64,000 nt of DNA, from NCBI GenBank assembly GCA_008360975.2, contig CM039193.1, positions 5,570,501 to 5,634,500 of the forward strand. Direction: 5' to 3'. Below, in pieces: positions 39,101 to 50,924 of this stretch (the first letter of the stretch is position 1; the number at the start of each line of letters is the position of its first letter). A model generated the notes under the pieces. The model had not been told where the DNA came from, searched no databases, and saw only the letters and a program-made list of their open reading frames with translations. The position numbers and the translations under genes were made by a program. This DNA is from Lichenostomus cassidix. Taxonomy: Eukaryota; Chordata; Aves; Passeriformes; Meliphagidae.

Positions 39101-41587
39101 TTGGGAAATAGGTTATTACCAGTATTTAGTAGCTAATTTGTTAGTTAATGCTTTAACAAAGCTCTCCTCTGATTGCAGTGGAGGGGGAACAACTTCAAGA
39201 GGATTATTTGCTATTAAGACTTGTACTCAATTATTGAGAGTGCTGCTGTGCTGCTGCAATTACAATGGCAGAGCAGTCACCAGGAAAGCTGGATGGATTC
39301 AGCCTGTGCTGCAGCCCACAATTCCCACATGCAGGGCCTCTGAATTCCAAGGGCAGCTCACAAAATACCCTCACAAATTTGAGTGCTTGCTGATTAATAG
39401 AGAGGTGTGAGCTCAGGGTTCTTTGATATCAATCACACATTTTATTATCACTCACATCAATGTGGGGATTTCCCCCTATATTCTTTAATTCCATTTCTGA
39501 AGGAGCAGTTGCATAACTGCTGGAGTCTCTAGATAATGTTTTTCCACCAAGATAATATGATACTAATTTGGTTTTCCTTCTGACAAAAAGGAGAACACTA
39601 AAGTATTTTCTGTCAAATTCTCTGAACACCATATTTAAGTCACAACACAAGGGATAAACACAGCAGTAACTTACAAATATATCCCATGTACTGACAAGTT
39701 AGAATTGACTCAAAGCTGCCACCACTTGTCACTATCTCCTGTAATAGTTTCTGTCCTGCTGATCAGGACAAGGAATTCAACACCTCACTAAGCCCAGATT
39801 TAACTTCAGTCTGGGGAAACATAACAAACAAACCTCTAGGTAACAGGACTGAGTTAAGAAATCCAAACTCACCCGTATTTATGAACTGCTTTTCCTGCCA
39901 ATAATACCCCTTCAGACTCTTATTAATGTATTTCAATTGCAAAGACTTTCCTACAGCAAAATCTGGGAATAAAAATCCCTTTAACAACAGAATTGAACCT
40001 GAGACGTACTTTCTGTGTAAAGGTTGGTTTGGGGAGCTGTAGCCCAGCTGACACAGAATCTCAGGAAGCCTTCAGCTGCAGAGCAAAGCAGAGAGGCCCA
40101 TTAATCATATTTATCAAGATTGTCTACCCTGGCTTTCATGCAGTTAGGGGAAATGTGCTATTCTACTTCAGCAACAAGGAGTGAGGCTAAAACAAACTGA
40201 CCTCTGACTGCATGGGTCATTTCCAGAAATAGAAAGGATACCAGCAGCACAGCTGCACAGGCCAGGAGGCAAAATGCTGGGAAGGTTGGAGGAAAAGGAG
40301 TAAGAAACATCCACCCAAAACTTGTGAGGTATGTAGCCAGTGGCAAAATTAATAACGGGCTAAATTTTGCTTTAATTGGCATTCAGTACATTAAAGCCAG
40401 CAAGACAAGATTCAGTTAAGTGCCTTATGGTCTTGTATTTCATGAGCCTCCTAAAATGTTTTCTTGCACATCAGAATTTCATATCAATAAAAGCAAGAAG
40501 GGAGCAGATAACCTCCCACTGAGGTATGAGCATATTATTTATTCTGATGCTCATGGAACTTTCTTTATTTGCTCCTCTCTTTTACATTAAGAGGCTCTGC
40601 AATGCCAAATGCAAGCACAGAATACAATGTACTGGCTGTTCTCCCATGGGAAAGCAGGGCTAGTATCCTGGCTTATGATTCTCTCTCTTTTCAAGGCTTT
40701 GCTCTTTCTGAAAGAGCATTGAGATGGCTCAGTCTCCCCAGGAGAGAAATCTATCCATGTCACATATTGTGCATCACTGGCAGCCTTGAACTGGGAAAGA
40801 TTCAGCCCTGGGAGAGCCAGAGCTGGCAGAGGGACACAAGCATTGCAGTGTGATGCCAAAACATTCAGGCCAAACTCTAGACCTGCTGGCTTTGAGAAGC
40901 AAGAACACAATTTTCACATATTCAACCAACATTAAAAGAAAATGTGCAGAGCTTAGGCTTTATTGGCTCCTATAAAATTAACAGAAAAATAAAAGTGAGA
41001 TAAGAGCCAGGTTTAATAACACTATTTCCATCTGCAGCACACACACCACGCCTGCTTTGCCTAAATTTCTATAAAAATAATGAAAATCATGTTACCACCC
41101 TGCTGCACCTCCCACATGCATTTCCAACTACATTGTCACTAAAAAGTGACACGGGATACACCAATTAAGGTGCACACCACATGATCCCAGAGATTATACA
41201 TTTAATTGTATTTTTCTTAAAAACAAATAAGCTAAAGAAATGCAGAATACTAACAGAAGCTGACATTGAAGTAAAATTTGAAATAGCTGATAACACAGCC
41301 CATGAAGTCTCAGCACAGACACTGCACTGCTGGGATCAGACATCCTCCTTTCTCTTCTTCATGGGCATTATTCCATAGGGCAAGAATACATGGGGAATGC
41401 TACAGACTTTATATAATCTATTCACATCAAATGAAAACCTCATCAACGCTAAAAAATAGGAACCCATGAAATCACTGCCAAGCTAAATCTCACTCCACTT
41501 TCTCGCACAAGTTAGTCCCAGGAAACTCAGCAGATTAAAATCAACATTTCCAGCGTTAGGTTTCCTTTTCAAGGGGGCTGAGAGGCA

Positions 41588-41668
41588 GGATTGAAGCATC
41601 AATTGCGGAATTGAAGCATCAATTATATGATTAAAGTGTCAATTGTGGGATTGAAGCATCAATTCCAG
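41588..41668. repeat. Minisatellite, four copies of a 20-bp unit
   Basis: Four tandem units have their core GAAGCATCAATT starting at 41593, 41613, 41633 (diverged to AAAGTGTCAATT) and 41653. The period is exactly 20 bp. The third copy differs most. The array ends about 50 bp before a CTCF-like motif at 41719-41732. Confidence 0.93.
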
Positions 41669-41718
41669 GATCCACAACTTCATCCCAAATTCGCTCCCGC
41701 GGCTTTCCCAGGCACTGC

Positions 41719-41732
41719 TGCCCTCTGGTGCC
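41719..41732 (-). promoter_or_regulatory. CTCF-like motif
   Basis: TGCCCTCTGGTGCC matches the reverse complement of the CTCF core at all but one position. It is a sequence match only. Confidence 0.35.
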
Positions 41733-43478
41733 ACAGCTAGGGAGGGAATTCCCTGATTTCCCTTTCCCTGTCCAAAATGTTTCGTTTACTGCAAGGATGA
41801 ACTGCTCCCGAACTCCTGAGATTCCCCTTTGACCAAGCTAAGAAAGCTGTTTCATTTATTCCATCTGCTAAAAGCAGCCAATTCCGACCCTTAAAATATC
41901 CTGAAGCAAGGTATGGCTTTCTGTATTTTCTCTTTTGAGGGGCACTCCTCCTACACTCAAAACAATGGGGTCAATTCTTATTTCCTGCAAGAAAATAAGC
42001 AGGTAGTCTTTAAAAAAAAATTGAAATATGATGTTGGACTTGCAAGAACAGTTGTTTTGGCACACTCTCACAAGTGCCTCTCTAGCCATTCTTCCAGTCA
42101 TTAGCATAATTGATAAATTACATAAAGTCTCTGCCACATATCTGGTTTCTTTTTCACACCTTCATCACAATCTCTGGGTTACAGATTCAATTCTTGCTGA
42201 TTCTTTTAACTGAGCTTCTGTTTTTTAGCAGGTGCAGAGAAACTAGGTAATAGTAGCCAAAATATGAAAACCAGACAATTGCTATTAATATTGACAGCAG
42301 CGTGATCCTGCCAGTGGAAGCCTTCCACTGTAAAATCATGCTTTGGTCTACTTCAGGCAATAATTTCACCCCTGAAAAACAGTCCTGTATTTTCAGGAAA
42401 TTGTTAAATTGCTTGCTGTTCCAGACCAATCACACACATCTCCAGGACTAGCTGCTTCAGAGAGTCCAAACCCCTTGACAAGAAATTATTAAAAGCAATA
42501 CCATATTTTACATGTAGATGCATCCATATGTGTATTTTCACTGATTTTATATAAACAGATGCCCTACATATCTTTCCAGGGTTAAAGAATTACCCACTTA
42601 AACACACATACACAGAAGTTGCTTCACCCACCAAGGAAACATTCCTTCACCAGATACAGCCCAGCAACCCTCCAGCCATCAGCAGGATTACTCTACAATT
42701 TAGCAAAACAGGAACTGAGACCTACAGAAAGAATTTAAACAGACAAAATACAGTTGCCCATGTTGGAATGCAGCTGAGGAATAAAAACTAAAAACCACCA
42801 CTCAGCCAGAAATTCAAACCATTGTGAAATATGTAAAAATCAAAGCAAGCAATGTAGCAAATTTAGTTCCTAGGTTATGTAAAAAATAAAAACACATTTA
42901 AAAAAATCAACAAAAGAGACAAAAATATCACAGCACAAAGAAAATCAGAAATTTTTCTTCACAGTATTATTTTCTTCCCAACTTGTTCTTGCCCACAGTG
43001 CAGCTACCCACCCACAAAACACATTCCTACACCATGAATGCTGCATTTGCAGAAACACTTGAGTAAGCTGCTTTGAGAATGTATGGAAATGGTATCTTTG
43101 TTGGAAGCCTGGAGCAGGACACGCTTCCTGCAAGACTCTGCTTGCACACACATTCAGCTGGAAAGAATCTGCATTATCAAATCACACACGGTGCTTTCAG
43201 TGCACATGGCTTTCCAAGTGTTTTTCTGTTCAAAGACCCCAGATGCACGGCTGTAGCTTTCAAAATAAAGAAATACTCTGCGTATGTGAAATTCTTTTCA
43301 TCTGAATATATCCACTGATGTCAGGGAGATGCAGTAACTGTGTGCTCCAGTGGTAAACAGCACATCCATGGCACCAAGGATGGCTGCATTCTGATTCTGG
43401 CCAATTTATATGGATACTGCATGTGGCCTGAGAAAGAGGTGCTCAACCAGAACATCTTGGTTGTAAACACGCTTGACC

Positions 43479-43506
43479 AAAAAAAAAAAACAAAAAAACA
43501 AAAAAA
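43479..43506. repeat. A-rich tract with spaced C
   Basis: Runs of 12, 7 and 7 A are separated by single C residues. No source element was recognised beside it. Confidence 0.9.
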
Positions 43507-44373
43507 CCCCATTCCTTCCCCCCAAACTTGAAGAATTTGCTTTAGGACTCTGTCCACCATTCAGGCATGTCACAAAACCTATTTCCCACAACTGGTAAAT
43601 TAGAAAAACCAGGGTTATTCTGTAGTCTGTAAAAGTCATTTACAACTGCTTTGTGAGATCTCCATTTTCATCTCCAAGTACTATTCCAGTGTTTGCAGGG
43701 AGAAGGTAATGAGCACAACCTACAGCAGCAGAGCTATTCATTTTACCCATTTATTGGTGTTCCAGGTCACAAGCTAGGGTGTGTCTGAGCCTTTATCCCA
43801 GAGCATGGACTTGTCTCCTGCTCCTACCCCTCAAGAATTACCTTTAACCCTCACAGACTCCCCAAAATGAAAATCCCTGGAATATTGATACCTAGAAGGA
43901 CACAAGAGCTGATTTAACTCCAGTGATGGGCTTTCCAAGGCAAAGTGATGTTAGAGTGGGAAGCAGGGACTTATTTTTCAACTTCCTCCCATTAATCCTG
44001 AAGTCACATAACTTCTGCACAATTTTCCACATAGCTCGTTAATCCATTTTACAGTTCCCATTCCTTTCATGAGACTGCTGATGTTCTATGTGGAAACACC
44101 CAAGCTGCTCAGTAAAAGTCAAAAACCAGTGTTACAGCTCCTGCCTGGCAAATTTCTGGTTAAACCTAACCTATCAAGAGTCACAAAATAACATAAAGCC
44201 AGCTCGGTTTTCCAGAAGGTAACAAAAGACAGATACTGCACATATTTCACTAAGGAGGATGTTTATTTTTCCAAATATTGTATTAAGATAGTGTCCTGTT
44301 TGCCTATTTCTATCGACATCTGCTCTGTAATACACAGAGAATGACAATAGATCAAAGTTTTAATTGTGTAAGT

Positions 44374-44400
44374 GAAAGAATGTATTAATAACATTCTTTC
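44374..44400. repeat. Perfect 10-bp inverted repeat (hairpin)
   Basis: GAAAGAATGT at 44374-44383 and its exact complement ACATTCTTTC at 44391-44400 are separated by the 7-nt loop ATTAATA. The stem does not extend further outward. Confidence 0.85.
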
Positions 44401-47400
44401 TGTCCTACAGCAACAGAGATAAACTTTAAAAAAAACCCTCTAACAGCTCAGAGAACAGGATATTTATATAAAGATGTCCTAACAAAAGAAAAGCATGCAA
44501 AACCACCTTAAATGGATAAACAAACTGGGCTCCCTGTTTGCAGTTTGCCCTATTGAGCTCAGCCCTCAAAAATCCCCTCCAACCTTCAGTCAACAGGGTC
44601 AACATATCTCAGCTGGCTTTTTCATTTTTATACAAACCCCCTCAGCATCCTTTGTTCACCAACCCTTTAAAATCAGGAAAATTCAAGCAGGTGTGCCTTT
44701 AAGGCCCATTTTGCTGCTGGTTGCTTTAGCTTCCCTCTCCCAGGCAGAGAGAAGAAGGGTTTTTGATGGGTTTTTTTTACTTCTAGCTCTTTCCTCATCC
44801 ACAAAGGCTGCACTGTGGATCCTCCACAGCTCTTTTGGTACACATGTTATATCAGCACAGCAGTTCTAACACACACAACAAGCAGTGTCATCTCCTCAGG
44901 ATATGTTATTTCTCCTTGGCTCTCTGGCTTTTGTTGCTGTTTGTCCCACTGCTGCCCCTCACTAAAGCAGCAGCACACTCTGAATTGGCTGTCCTGCTCC
45001 TCCCAAAGTTACTTTCTCACTCTCTCCCTCCCAGCACAGCAGCAGCTGCCTGTATCCATTCAGGGCTCTGCCTTGCATACACTGAAGGGAAAAACAACAC
45101 AAACCCCAAACCAACCCACAGCTGCACTAACTTAAAGAACTGGGGGTCCCCAAAGTGACAGTACTTGTGTGGTACCCAAGTGGGGTCAGGTTTGTCCCTG
45201 GTTTCCTTTGGAACTCAGAGCTGTGAGCTCTGAAACAACATTGACAAGTAAAGCATCACTGCCACCTCCAGCTGAATGGAGGCCAACACAAGCAGAGTTT
45301 GAATTGTCTCAGGAAAATCTACACAGAGGACAAGCTCAGCCAGGGCTACCTGTACAGCAGAGACTGACATTTGAAAGTGACTCTCAGTCTCTCTCCAACA
45401 CATCTGTGAGTTACAGAGCCAGTCATTCTCTATCCCCTTTGTCTTTAAGAAGTTTAATATTAATTAGGTCCTTTTGAATCTATTTCCAAGCTAGAGCCCA
45501 GTCCATCTGCAGCATTTTTTACAAGTGACAAACTGGATTAAAAGCACACAGAGCACCCACTCTGGACTCACTCAGTTCTTCCAAACTGTGGTAACTCAGG
45601 ACAGAAGGGACATCAGATTTACTGTGAAGCTGCAACCTGCACACAGACAGGCCAGTGAAGTAACTCATTGTACAAGGGAAACTGGACAAAGCACTTCCTT
45701 TTCTTTTGTGCTGTCCCCTCATTCATAACAAGCTCCTCTAAGACATCTGCTGGAGTCCTGTAACACTAACGGAAATGGAAGAGCTCCAATGGGAACTCAG
45801 GGGTTTCTTTCTTTTTCCCATGAACTGAACATTATGGAATTTTAACAGATGTTCTACTTGGTCATAGTTAATAAAATGAATTATGCAGGAATTAAAAATC
45901 TGGCTCCATTTGCTTATATAAGACCTCAGCAGCAGAACTCCATTCCCATTTAGGAATTCTGAAGGATTTGCAGTAGATTTATAGTCTGCTCCTGCCTTAT
46001 TATAAGATGGCTGGAGATTTTACAAGTTAACTTGTCTCTGTTGTGGAAAATGTGAATAAATTTACCTGTTCATGGACTGCTCTCAGTGGCATGAGCCAGT
46101 TTCCACACTGGTGCACACTGGTACACTACAGCCATAGGAAGGGAGAATTCTCACTTGGATTTGCTTTGGAAATGACATCATGGGAATTCCACATCATTTC
46201 ACAGCCTCTGATTTCTGCCATTTATTCAAAGTCTCATTGAGCAACCTAATAACCATACTCCCACTTTGTGCTTTATTACAAAAGCCTTCCTCTTGGAGCA
46301 CAGATGTCTCTTTTGGGCTTCTCCTGCCAACAGAATGATGCACTGTACCTCACCTCCCTTTCCATTTTAGGATTAGTTCAGTGTAACTATATCAAAGGAA
46401 GACGGAAAGACCAAAATTTAATGGAGATGTGAGAGAAGAGGCACCAAAAAGGTGAAAAGAGTCACAGCCAAAACTTTCAAGCCTGGAGCTTCACTCAAAG
46501 TCATTTCCGAAAGCATTACGTATTTAGCCATCTTCTTTCTCTTCTAACATCCATCTGCTCAGAAAGCATTCTGAGAAGATAAAGGGGATAAGGGAGAGTG
46601 AGAATCAAAAATGAAGGATGAAAGAACTACCTTGCACCAGCACAGCAGCTAAAGCCAATTACACAGAGCAGAGTAAGGCTGACTGGGAAAGATCTGCTAT
46701 GCTAAAGCAAAAAGATGAGGCTTCCACACCACACTGTATTTACAAACAGACTTATTTTCACTGAATTTCAATCAGCTGGCAAGCAGATCTCTGTCCAGAA
46801 ATCTGCTTGATATAATACACAAAATTTTATCCCAATGCAACAGCTAAAATTAACCTTTCTCAAATTCTAGCTCAAGAACTTTGCCAGAGCAAGAATATCA
46901 TCATCTGAAAAGCATCAATATTCCCAGCCCCTTCCAATTTCTTTTTTTAATGAAAAATCATGCATTGAAGACCCTCTATCCAAAAATTCCTACTCCATTA
47001 TAACTAAACAAAGGGTTTTGTGTAGGCAGAGTACCAAAGCATGTAAACAAACCTTGTAAGTATAAAAGTCAGCTGGAATTAAATATTAGCCTATATATGC
47101 TATGTAGCTACCTGGATGTGTCCAATAATGAATTAATATAGATTTTTATCTGAAAATAAAGACTTCCCCTAAAGGAAGAAGTGTACTTAAGGAGAAGGAA
47201 AAATATCAAGATTAAATGTCAAGATTACAAGAGCTCCAGCTGAAGTTGCAATGAGCTGTTCTTACTCAAGTGAACATTGCTTGATAAAATTTAGTGTCAG
47301 AAAAATGCATTAGTCTTAACAGTGCTAAATTCAAAGATTTTTTTTCTTTTTAAACATCACCTATGATTTGTTTCATTTTGAAGAGAAAGCACATTTCATT

Positions 47401-48638
47401 TGGTAATCATTTATTTCTCATTCCATTGGACAGATTCCCCCAAAAAGCAATACTTCAACTGAAATCAGTTCTGAAGGATCTTTTATGAATATATATAATG
47501 GAGAGGACCCCCATTAAATTTCTAACAAAGTGTTGCCATTTTGAGTAAACAAAGTTATCTCAGCAGGGTCACACACTGTGCCATGGATATGGTCTGCAAA
47601 TTAATTACCACCCTGACATATGTCAAAACAAATTTTAAGGAGAATAGCACACAGTAGCAACCATGTGCTTTATCTACCTGTTAGTATGCAAAATCTGTAG
47701 TCAATGGGATCTAAATGTATTCATTTATTCAGAACCCCTCAGAGAAATCAAAATGATTCGTATTCATTGGGCTTTTTTGCCTGTCTGCAAATGAAACCTG
47801 AGTGAATAACGTGTTTAGTGAGCCAGAAAATAAGTACAGGACAAAGCTATGGTGGGGGCTACATTTCAGAAAAGCAGGTGTCACCTCTGCACAAATCACT
47901 AATTTTTTAAACACTCAAAACTGCTAAAACAGACTGCAGTGCATTAGCATTTGTCAGCACTTTAAGGAACACTAAGTTTGGTGTTTCTTGGTTTAGGTAA
48001 TACCCATCTTTATTCCATACTTGTAGCAAGAGCTGGCCAACATAACTGTCCTGAGAACAGTTTTGGGCATGAAGAAAGGCTTTTAAAAGCAGAGCTATTG
48101 AATGAAGCTTACAAAGCCTCTGCAACTGGCTTTGTTATCAATGGTAACACAGCCAGCAGATCTGAGCCTATTTGAAACAAAAGAGAGAAGAAACAAACCT
48201 ACTCTACTCGCTTGAGTTATGTAAGGAGAAGACAAACCCACAGACATCCCATCAAACATTCACATCTCTCTGTGTCAGGTACACATACATGATGCAACTT
48301 CTGCTTCATCAAAAAAACTTCAGCAAAAGATGACCTCCTGGGATCTGATACTGAAACCATTTTAGACTGGGAGTTTATTAGTAGATTTTTCTACTTCTTT
48401 TATAATCTTCCCTCAGTCCACATAGCATATCAAACACTTCCATGACACTAATCCTGGAATTCACAGTACATTTATGAAAAGATTTTATTTCAGTTTAGGA
48501 ACTATTTTCTCCCAAGCAGGCCAAAATATTTTTAGCCCTATTCTTTTTTTCTAACAGTGAAGTACTTCTGATTTAGAGTTAAGTAATGCCATATCAAATC
48601 TACAGACTGGGTGACTAAATGCATTTCTTTCACACATT

Positions 48639-48660
48639 AAAAAAAAAAAAAAAAGAAAAA
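48639..48660. repeat. Poly(A) tract
   Basis: Sixteen A are followed by G and five more A. In the SLC25A26 transcript this is a U-rich run about 500 nt past the donor of exon c. Confidence 0.9.
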
Positions 48661-49109
48661 GGGAGAGCACAATCCTCTCTACATACAGATGACAAATAAT
48701 CCCCTGGCATCTGCTGACGAATATATTTAAAGAAAGCCTAAATCTGTCTGTGCTAAACTTGGCCTGATGCCACCAGTTCACCACTGCTGGCATATATAGT
48801 TCACATGATGCAATCACAAGACTTGAGAAAGTTTCCAGTACTTTCGTTTCTGGTTTTCTCATGTTAACATACACCTTTCCATCCTTTTTCAATTTAGCAG
48901 CAACAGAACTGGGGGACAGGATAGCAAATGAATTTTCACATGTATCAAAGGTTTTCTTAGTGCTCATTATCAGTATTCTATTTAAATTACAGACTAGTAA
49001 CTCATCTAGAATGAAATATGCTGGGATTTGGAGCTTATGGTTAGAGCAAGTGATTTCAATTGTGCTATTATCTCGTTAGAAAACTTAAGTGAGGCAAAGG
49101 AATCAATTT

Positions 49110-49122
49110 AAAAAAAAAAAAA
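49110..49122 (-). promoter_or_regulatory. U-rich tract downstream of the exon c donor (putative splicing element)
   Basis: Thirteen A on the + strand give 13 U in the transcript, 23-35 nt past the exon c 5' splice site. A second U-run (CUUUUUAUC) lies between the two. U-rich sequence just after weak 5' splice sites is the known binding context of TIA1/TIAL1, which recruit U1 snRNP. The donor here (GTAAAA) is weak at +5 and +6. The tract is seen directly; its role is inferred. Confidence 0.4.
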
Positions 49123-49144
49123 GATAAAAAGACAAGTGTTTTAC

Positions 49145-49192
49145 CTCTCTCAATACTGTGCTTTTATAACCCCGATAAAGTCCTTGAATACC
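49145..49192 (-). CDS. SLC25A26: SLC25A26 exon c: 48-nt exon with the G-L-Y-R-G motif at the start of helix 4
   Basis: This small exon has exactly 16 codons, phase 0 at both ends, and encodes GIQGLYRGYKSTVLRE. With the glutamate ending the previous exon it completes the [DE]GxxxxYRG motif that follows each carrier signature in the SLC25 family. The motif is therefore split by the intron. It matches human residues 136-151 exactly as I remember them, including Val148, a position reported mutated in patients. The acceptor is TTGCTTTACAG. The donor GAG/GTAAAA is weak at positions +5 and +6. From about +19 it is followed by U-rich sequence including 13 consecutive Us in the transcript. Skipping this exon would keep the frame but remove part of helix 4. 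Confidence 0.96.
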
Positions 49193-50411
49193 CTGTAAAG
49201 CAACAAAAGAAAGCATCATCCACAGGGAATGATTTTGTCAAAGATCACAATTTATTGGTGATTACGAGGCAAGCATTACAGCCTTTAAGTGTCACACCTC
49301 AGCTTCAAATTGCCTGTATTGATTATAACACTGTATACTGTATTCCATTATTTACAGTGCCAGAGGGTTTTGTTTTCACCTCCTTAGCCTTGATTCAGAG
49401 CCTTTATCAAGACAAATGTTTTACATTTTTAACCAGCTGATTATAGTCAAAACAATTAGAACTTATTTTATAAGCACATATAAAATTATGTTGTTTATTA
49501 TTATAGGGCAGTTAATTCAAGTGTTTGGCAAGGTTTATGGTTCTCTGGCCAGCTATATGGAAAGGGAAGAACATATGGTTTTGAGAGCATCAGCTTTTAG
49601 AGCAGACTGATCAAGTCACAGAAAGAAATTCTAGTGACCCTCTTGTGCAGGGTTATCACAATAGTTTTCATTTGAAAGCAAATAAAAATCAAGTGGATCA
49701 TTTAAAGCTCATATTTATGTCTTCCTTTCCCCGGGTTTTACACTCAGAAAATGTGTATAATATTTTTCCCCACAGTGCTTTTAGGAGCCACTTTCTCTTA
49801 TGGAACACAGCTTGAAAATCACCCCTTGTGAAACTCTGCTAAAACAGAGGTGAACAGGTTTTTACAGAAGGGAACAACATAACTCCTGAAATGAAGACAA
49901 AGACCCTTATTTTTCAAAAGTAATCAACACTGGATGAGCACTCATTTCCAGAGTTCCTCCTGGCTCCTCCAGAGCCTCTCTGAAATGGTGCCTTTTGGAC
50001 ATCCCCTCCAAAGCCTGCTTCAAAAACTGGGAACCATTCAGCAAACTACACACAGGGACTCGATGTCCTGCTGCCCCAGACATAGATTTTGTGCATAAAT
50101 ACAAACAGAGCTTTGGAACCTGGAAGCTAAATATTTTTTTCCCCTTTTTCTCATCTTTAAATGTAGGTACCCCATATAAAAAGGGGAGAAAAAAAGAGTT
50201 GTTTGGAGTGTGCATGTAAGTGCATGCCCAGGGGGAGGCTGGGGTTTGGTTTCCTCAATCATAACATGCCAATTGCTTTTAACAGCAGAAGAACAGAGGG
50301 AAAAGTGCTGGGACAGCACAGAACTGGAATAAAGTTGTAGGAATGCTTTTGGACATGTATGGCACTGAGTGGGAATAATGAAGCAACTTAGAAACTTTGC
50401 TCTGCACTCAC
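49193..50411 (-). other. SLC25A26: SLC25A26 intron between exons b and c (1,219 bp)
   Basis: This short phase-0 intron starts GTGAGT and ends TTGCTTTACAG in the transcript. I see no repeat or other feature in it. Its small size next to the 36.75 kb intron makes exons b and c a compact pair. Confidence 0.9.
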
Positions 50412-50516
50412 CTCATGGTACAAGGTGTGGGAGAGAATCCTCAGGGTGCTGGAGGAAGGAGAAACCTGAGCCCTCTGCTTGACGACCTCAGATGGAACCC
50501 GAATGAGACAGGCAAC
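50412..50516 (-). CDS. SLC25A26: SLC25A26 exon b: helix 3 with the second carrier signature and matrix loop
   Basis: This exon is 105 nt, exactly 35 codons, phase 0 at both ends. The peptide begins [18 protein letters not shown] and ends SHTLYHE. It carries the second of the three mitochondrial-carrier signatures, Px[DE]xx[KR], here P-S-E-V-V-K followed by QR. That motif kinks helix 3 and forms the matrix-side salt-bridge gate in SLC25 carriers. The second residue is the alanine equivalent to human Ala102, a position reported mutated to Val in SLC25A26 deficiency; it is unchanged here. The stretch after QAQV-like RAQV ([17 protein letters not shown]) differs most from human and corresponds to the matrix loop and short helix. 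The acceptor TCTTTTGCAG and donor GAG/GTGAGT are both strong. Confidence 0.97.
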
Positions 50517-50910
50517 CTGCAAAAGAACCAGAGGTTCAGGGAGCAATTCCCCTTGCTGGATTCCTCTTGATATAGCAAACACTTCTTCCAAGTACAGAAA
50601 CCTGACAAATGAGGAAATCATGTTTGTAGTTATAGGAGGTGAAAGCTGTTCATGAGCAGCTTATGTATTTGTTCTGAGTGCCATGTGCTTTCTGATCACA
50701 AAATTATACTAACAGGAATATGGAAGTACCTTTGGATTTTTTAACTTCCAAAACAGAAGTAGATTTGGGTGTTGAAAATCCCTGATAAAACCAAAATTTG
50801 AAGCCATCCTGTCTTTTGGCAGCCATGGGAATTTTCCTCCCCACTTTCACAGATCTAAATTGGAGATTCAGGACTAGAAGAACACACATCTTTCTTTGGT
50901 AATTCCTTTG

Positions 50911-50924
50911 TGCCCTCTAGTGAC
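50911..50924 (-). promoter_or_regulatory. CTCF-like motif
   Basis: TGCCCTCTAGTGAC matches the reverse complement of the CTCF core at all but one position. It lies about 400 bp from exon b on the upstream-intron side. Confidence 0.3.

Larger units (their letters stand above)
12395..49144 (-). other. SLC25A26: SLC25A26 intron between exons c and d (36,750 bp)
   Basis: This is a complete phase-0 intron and the largest in the window. Identified contents are a CR1 tail (19921-20424), a solo ERV LTR (about 22903-23444), a CR1 scrap (25376-25465), a MIR-like relic (about 30080-30138), a four-copy 20-bp minisatellite (41588-41668), a perfect 10-bp hairpin (44374-44400) and A-rich tracts (43479-43506, 48639-48654, 49110-49122). 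I saw nothing else I can name in the remaining sequence, and no nested gene. Confidence 0.85.
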
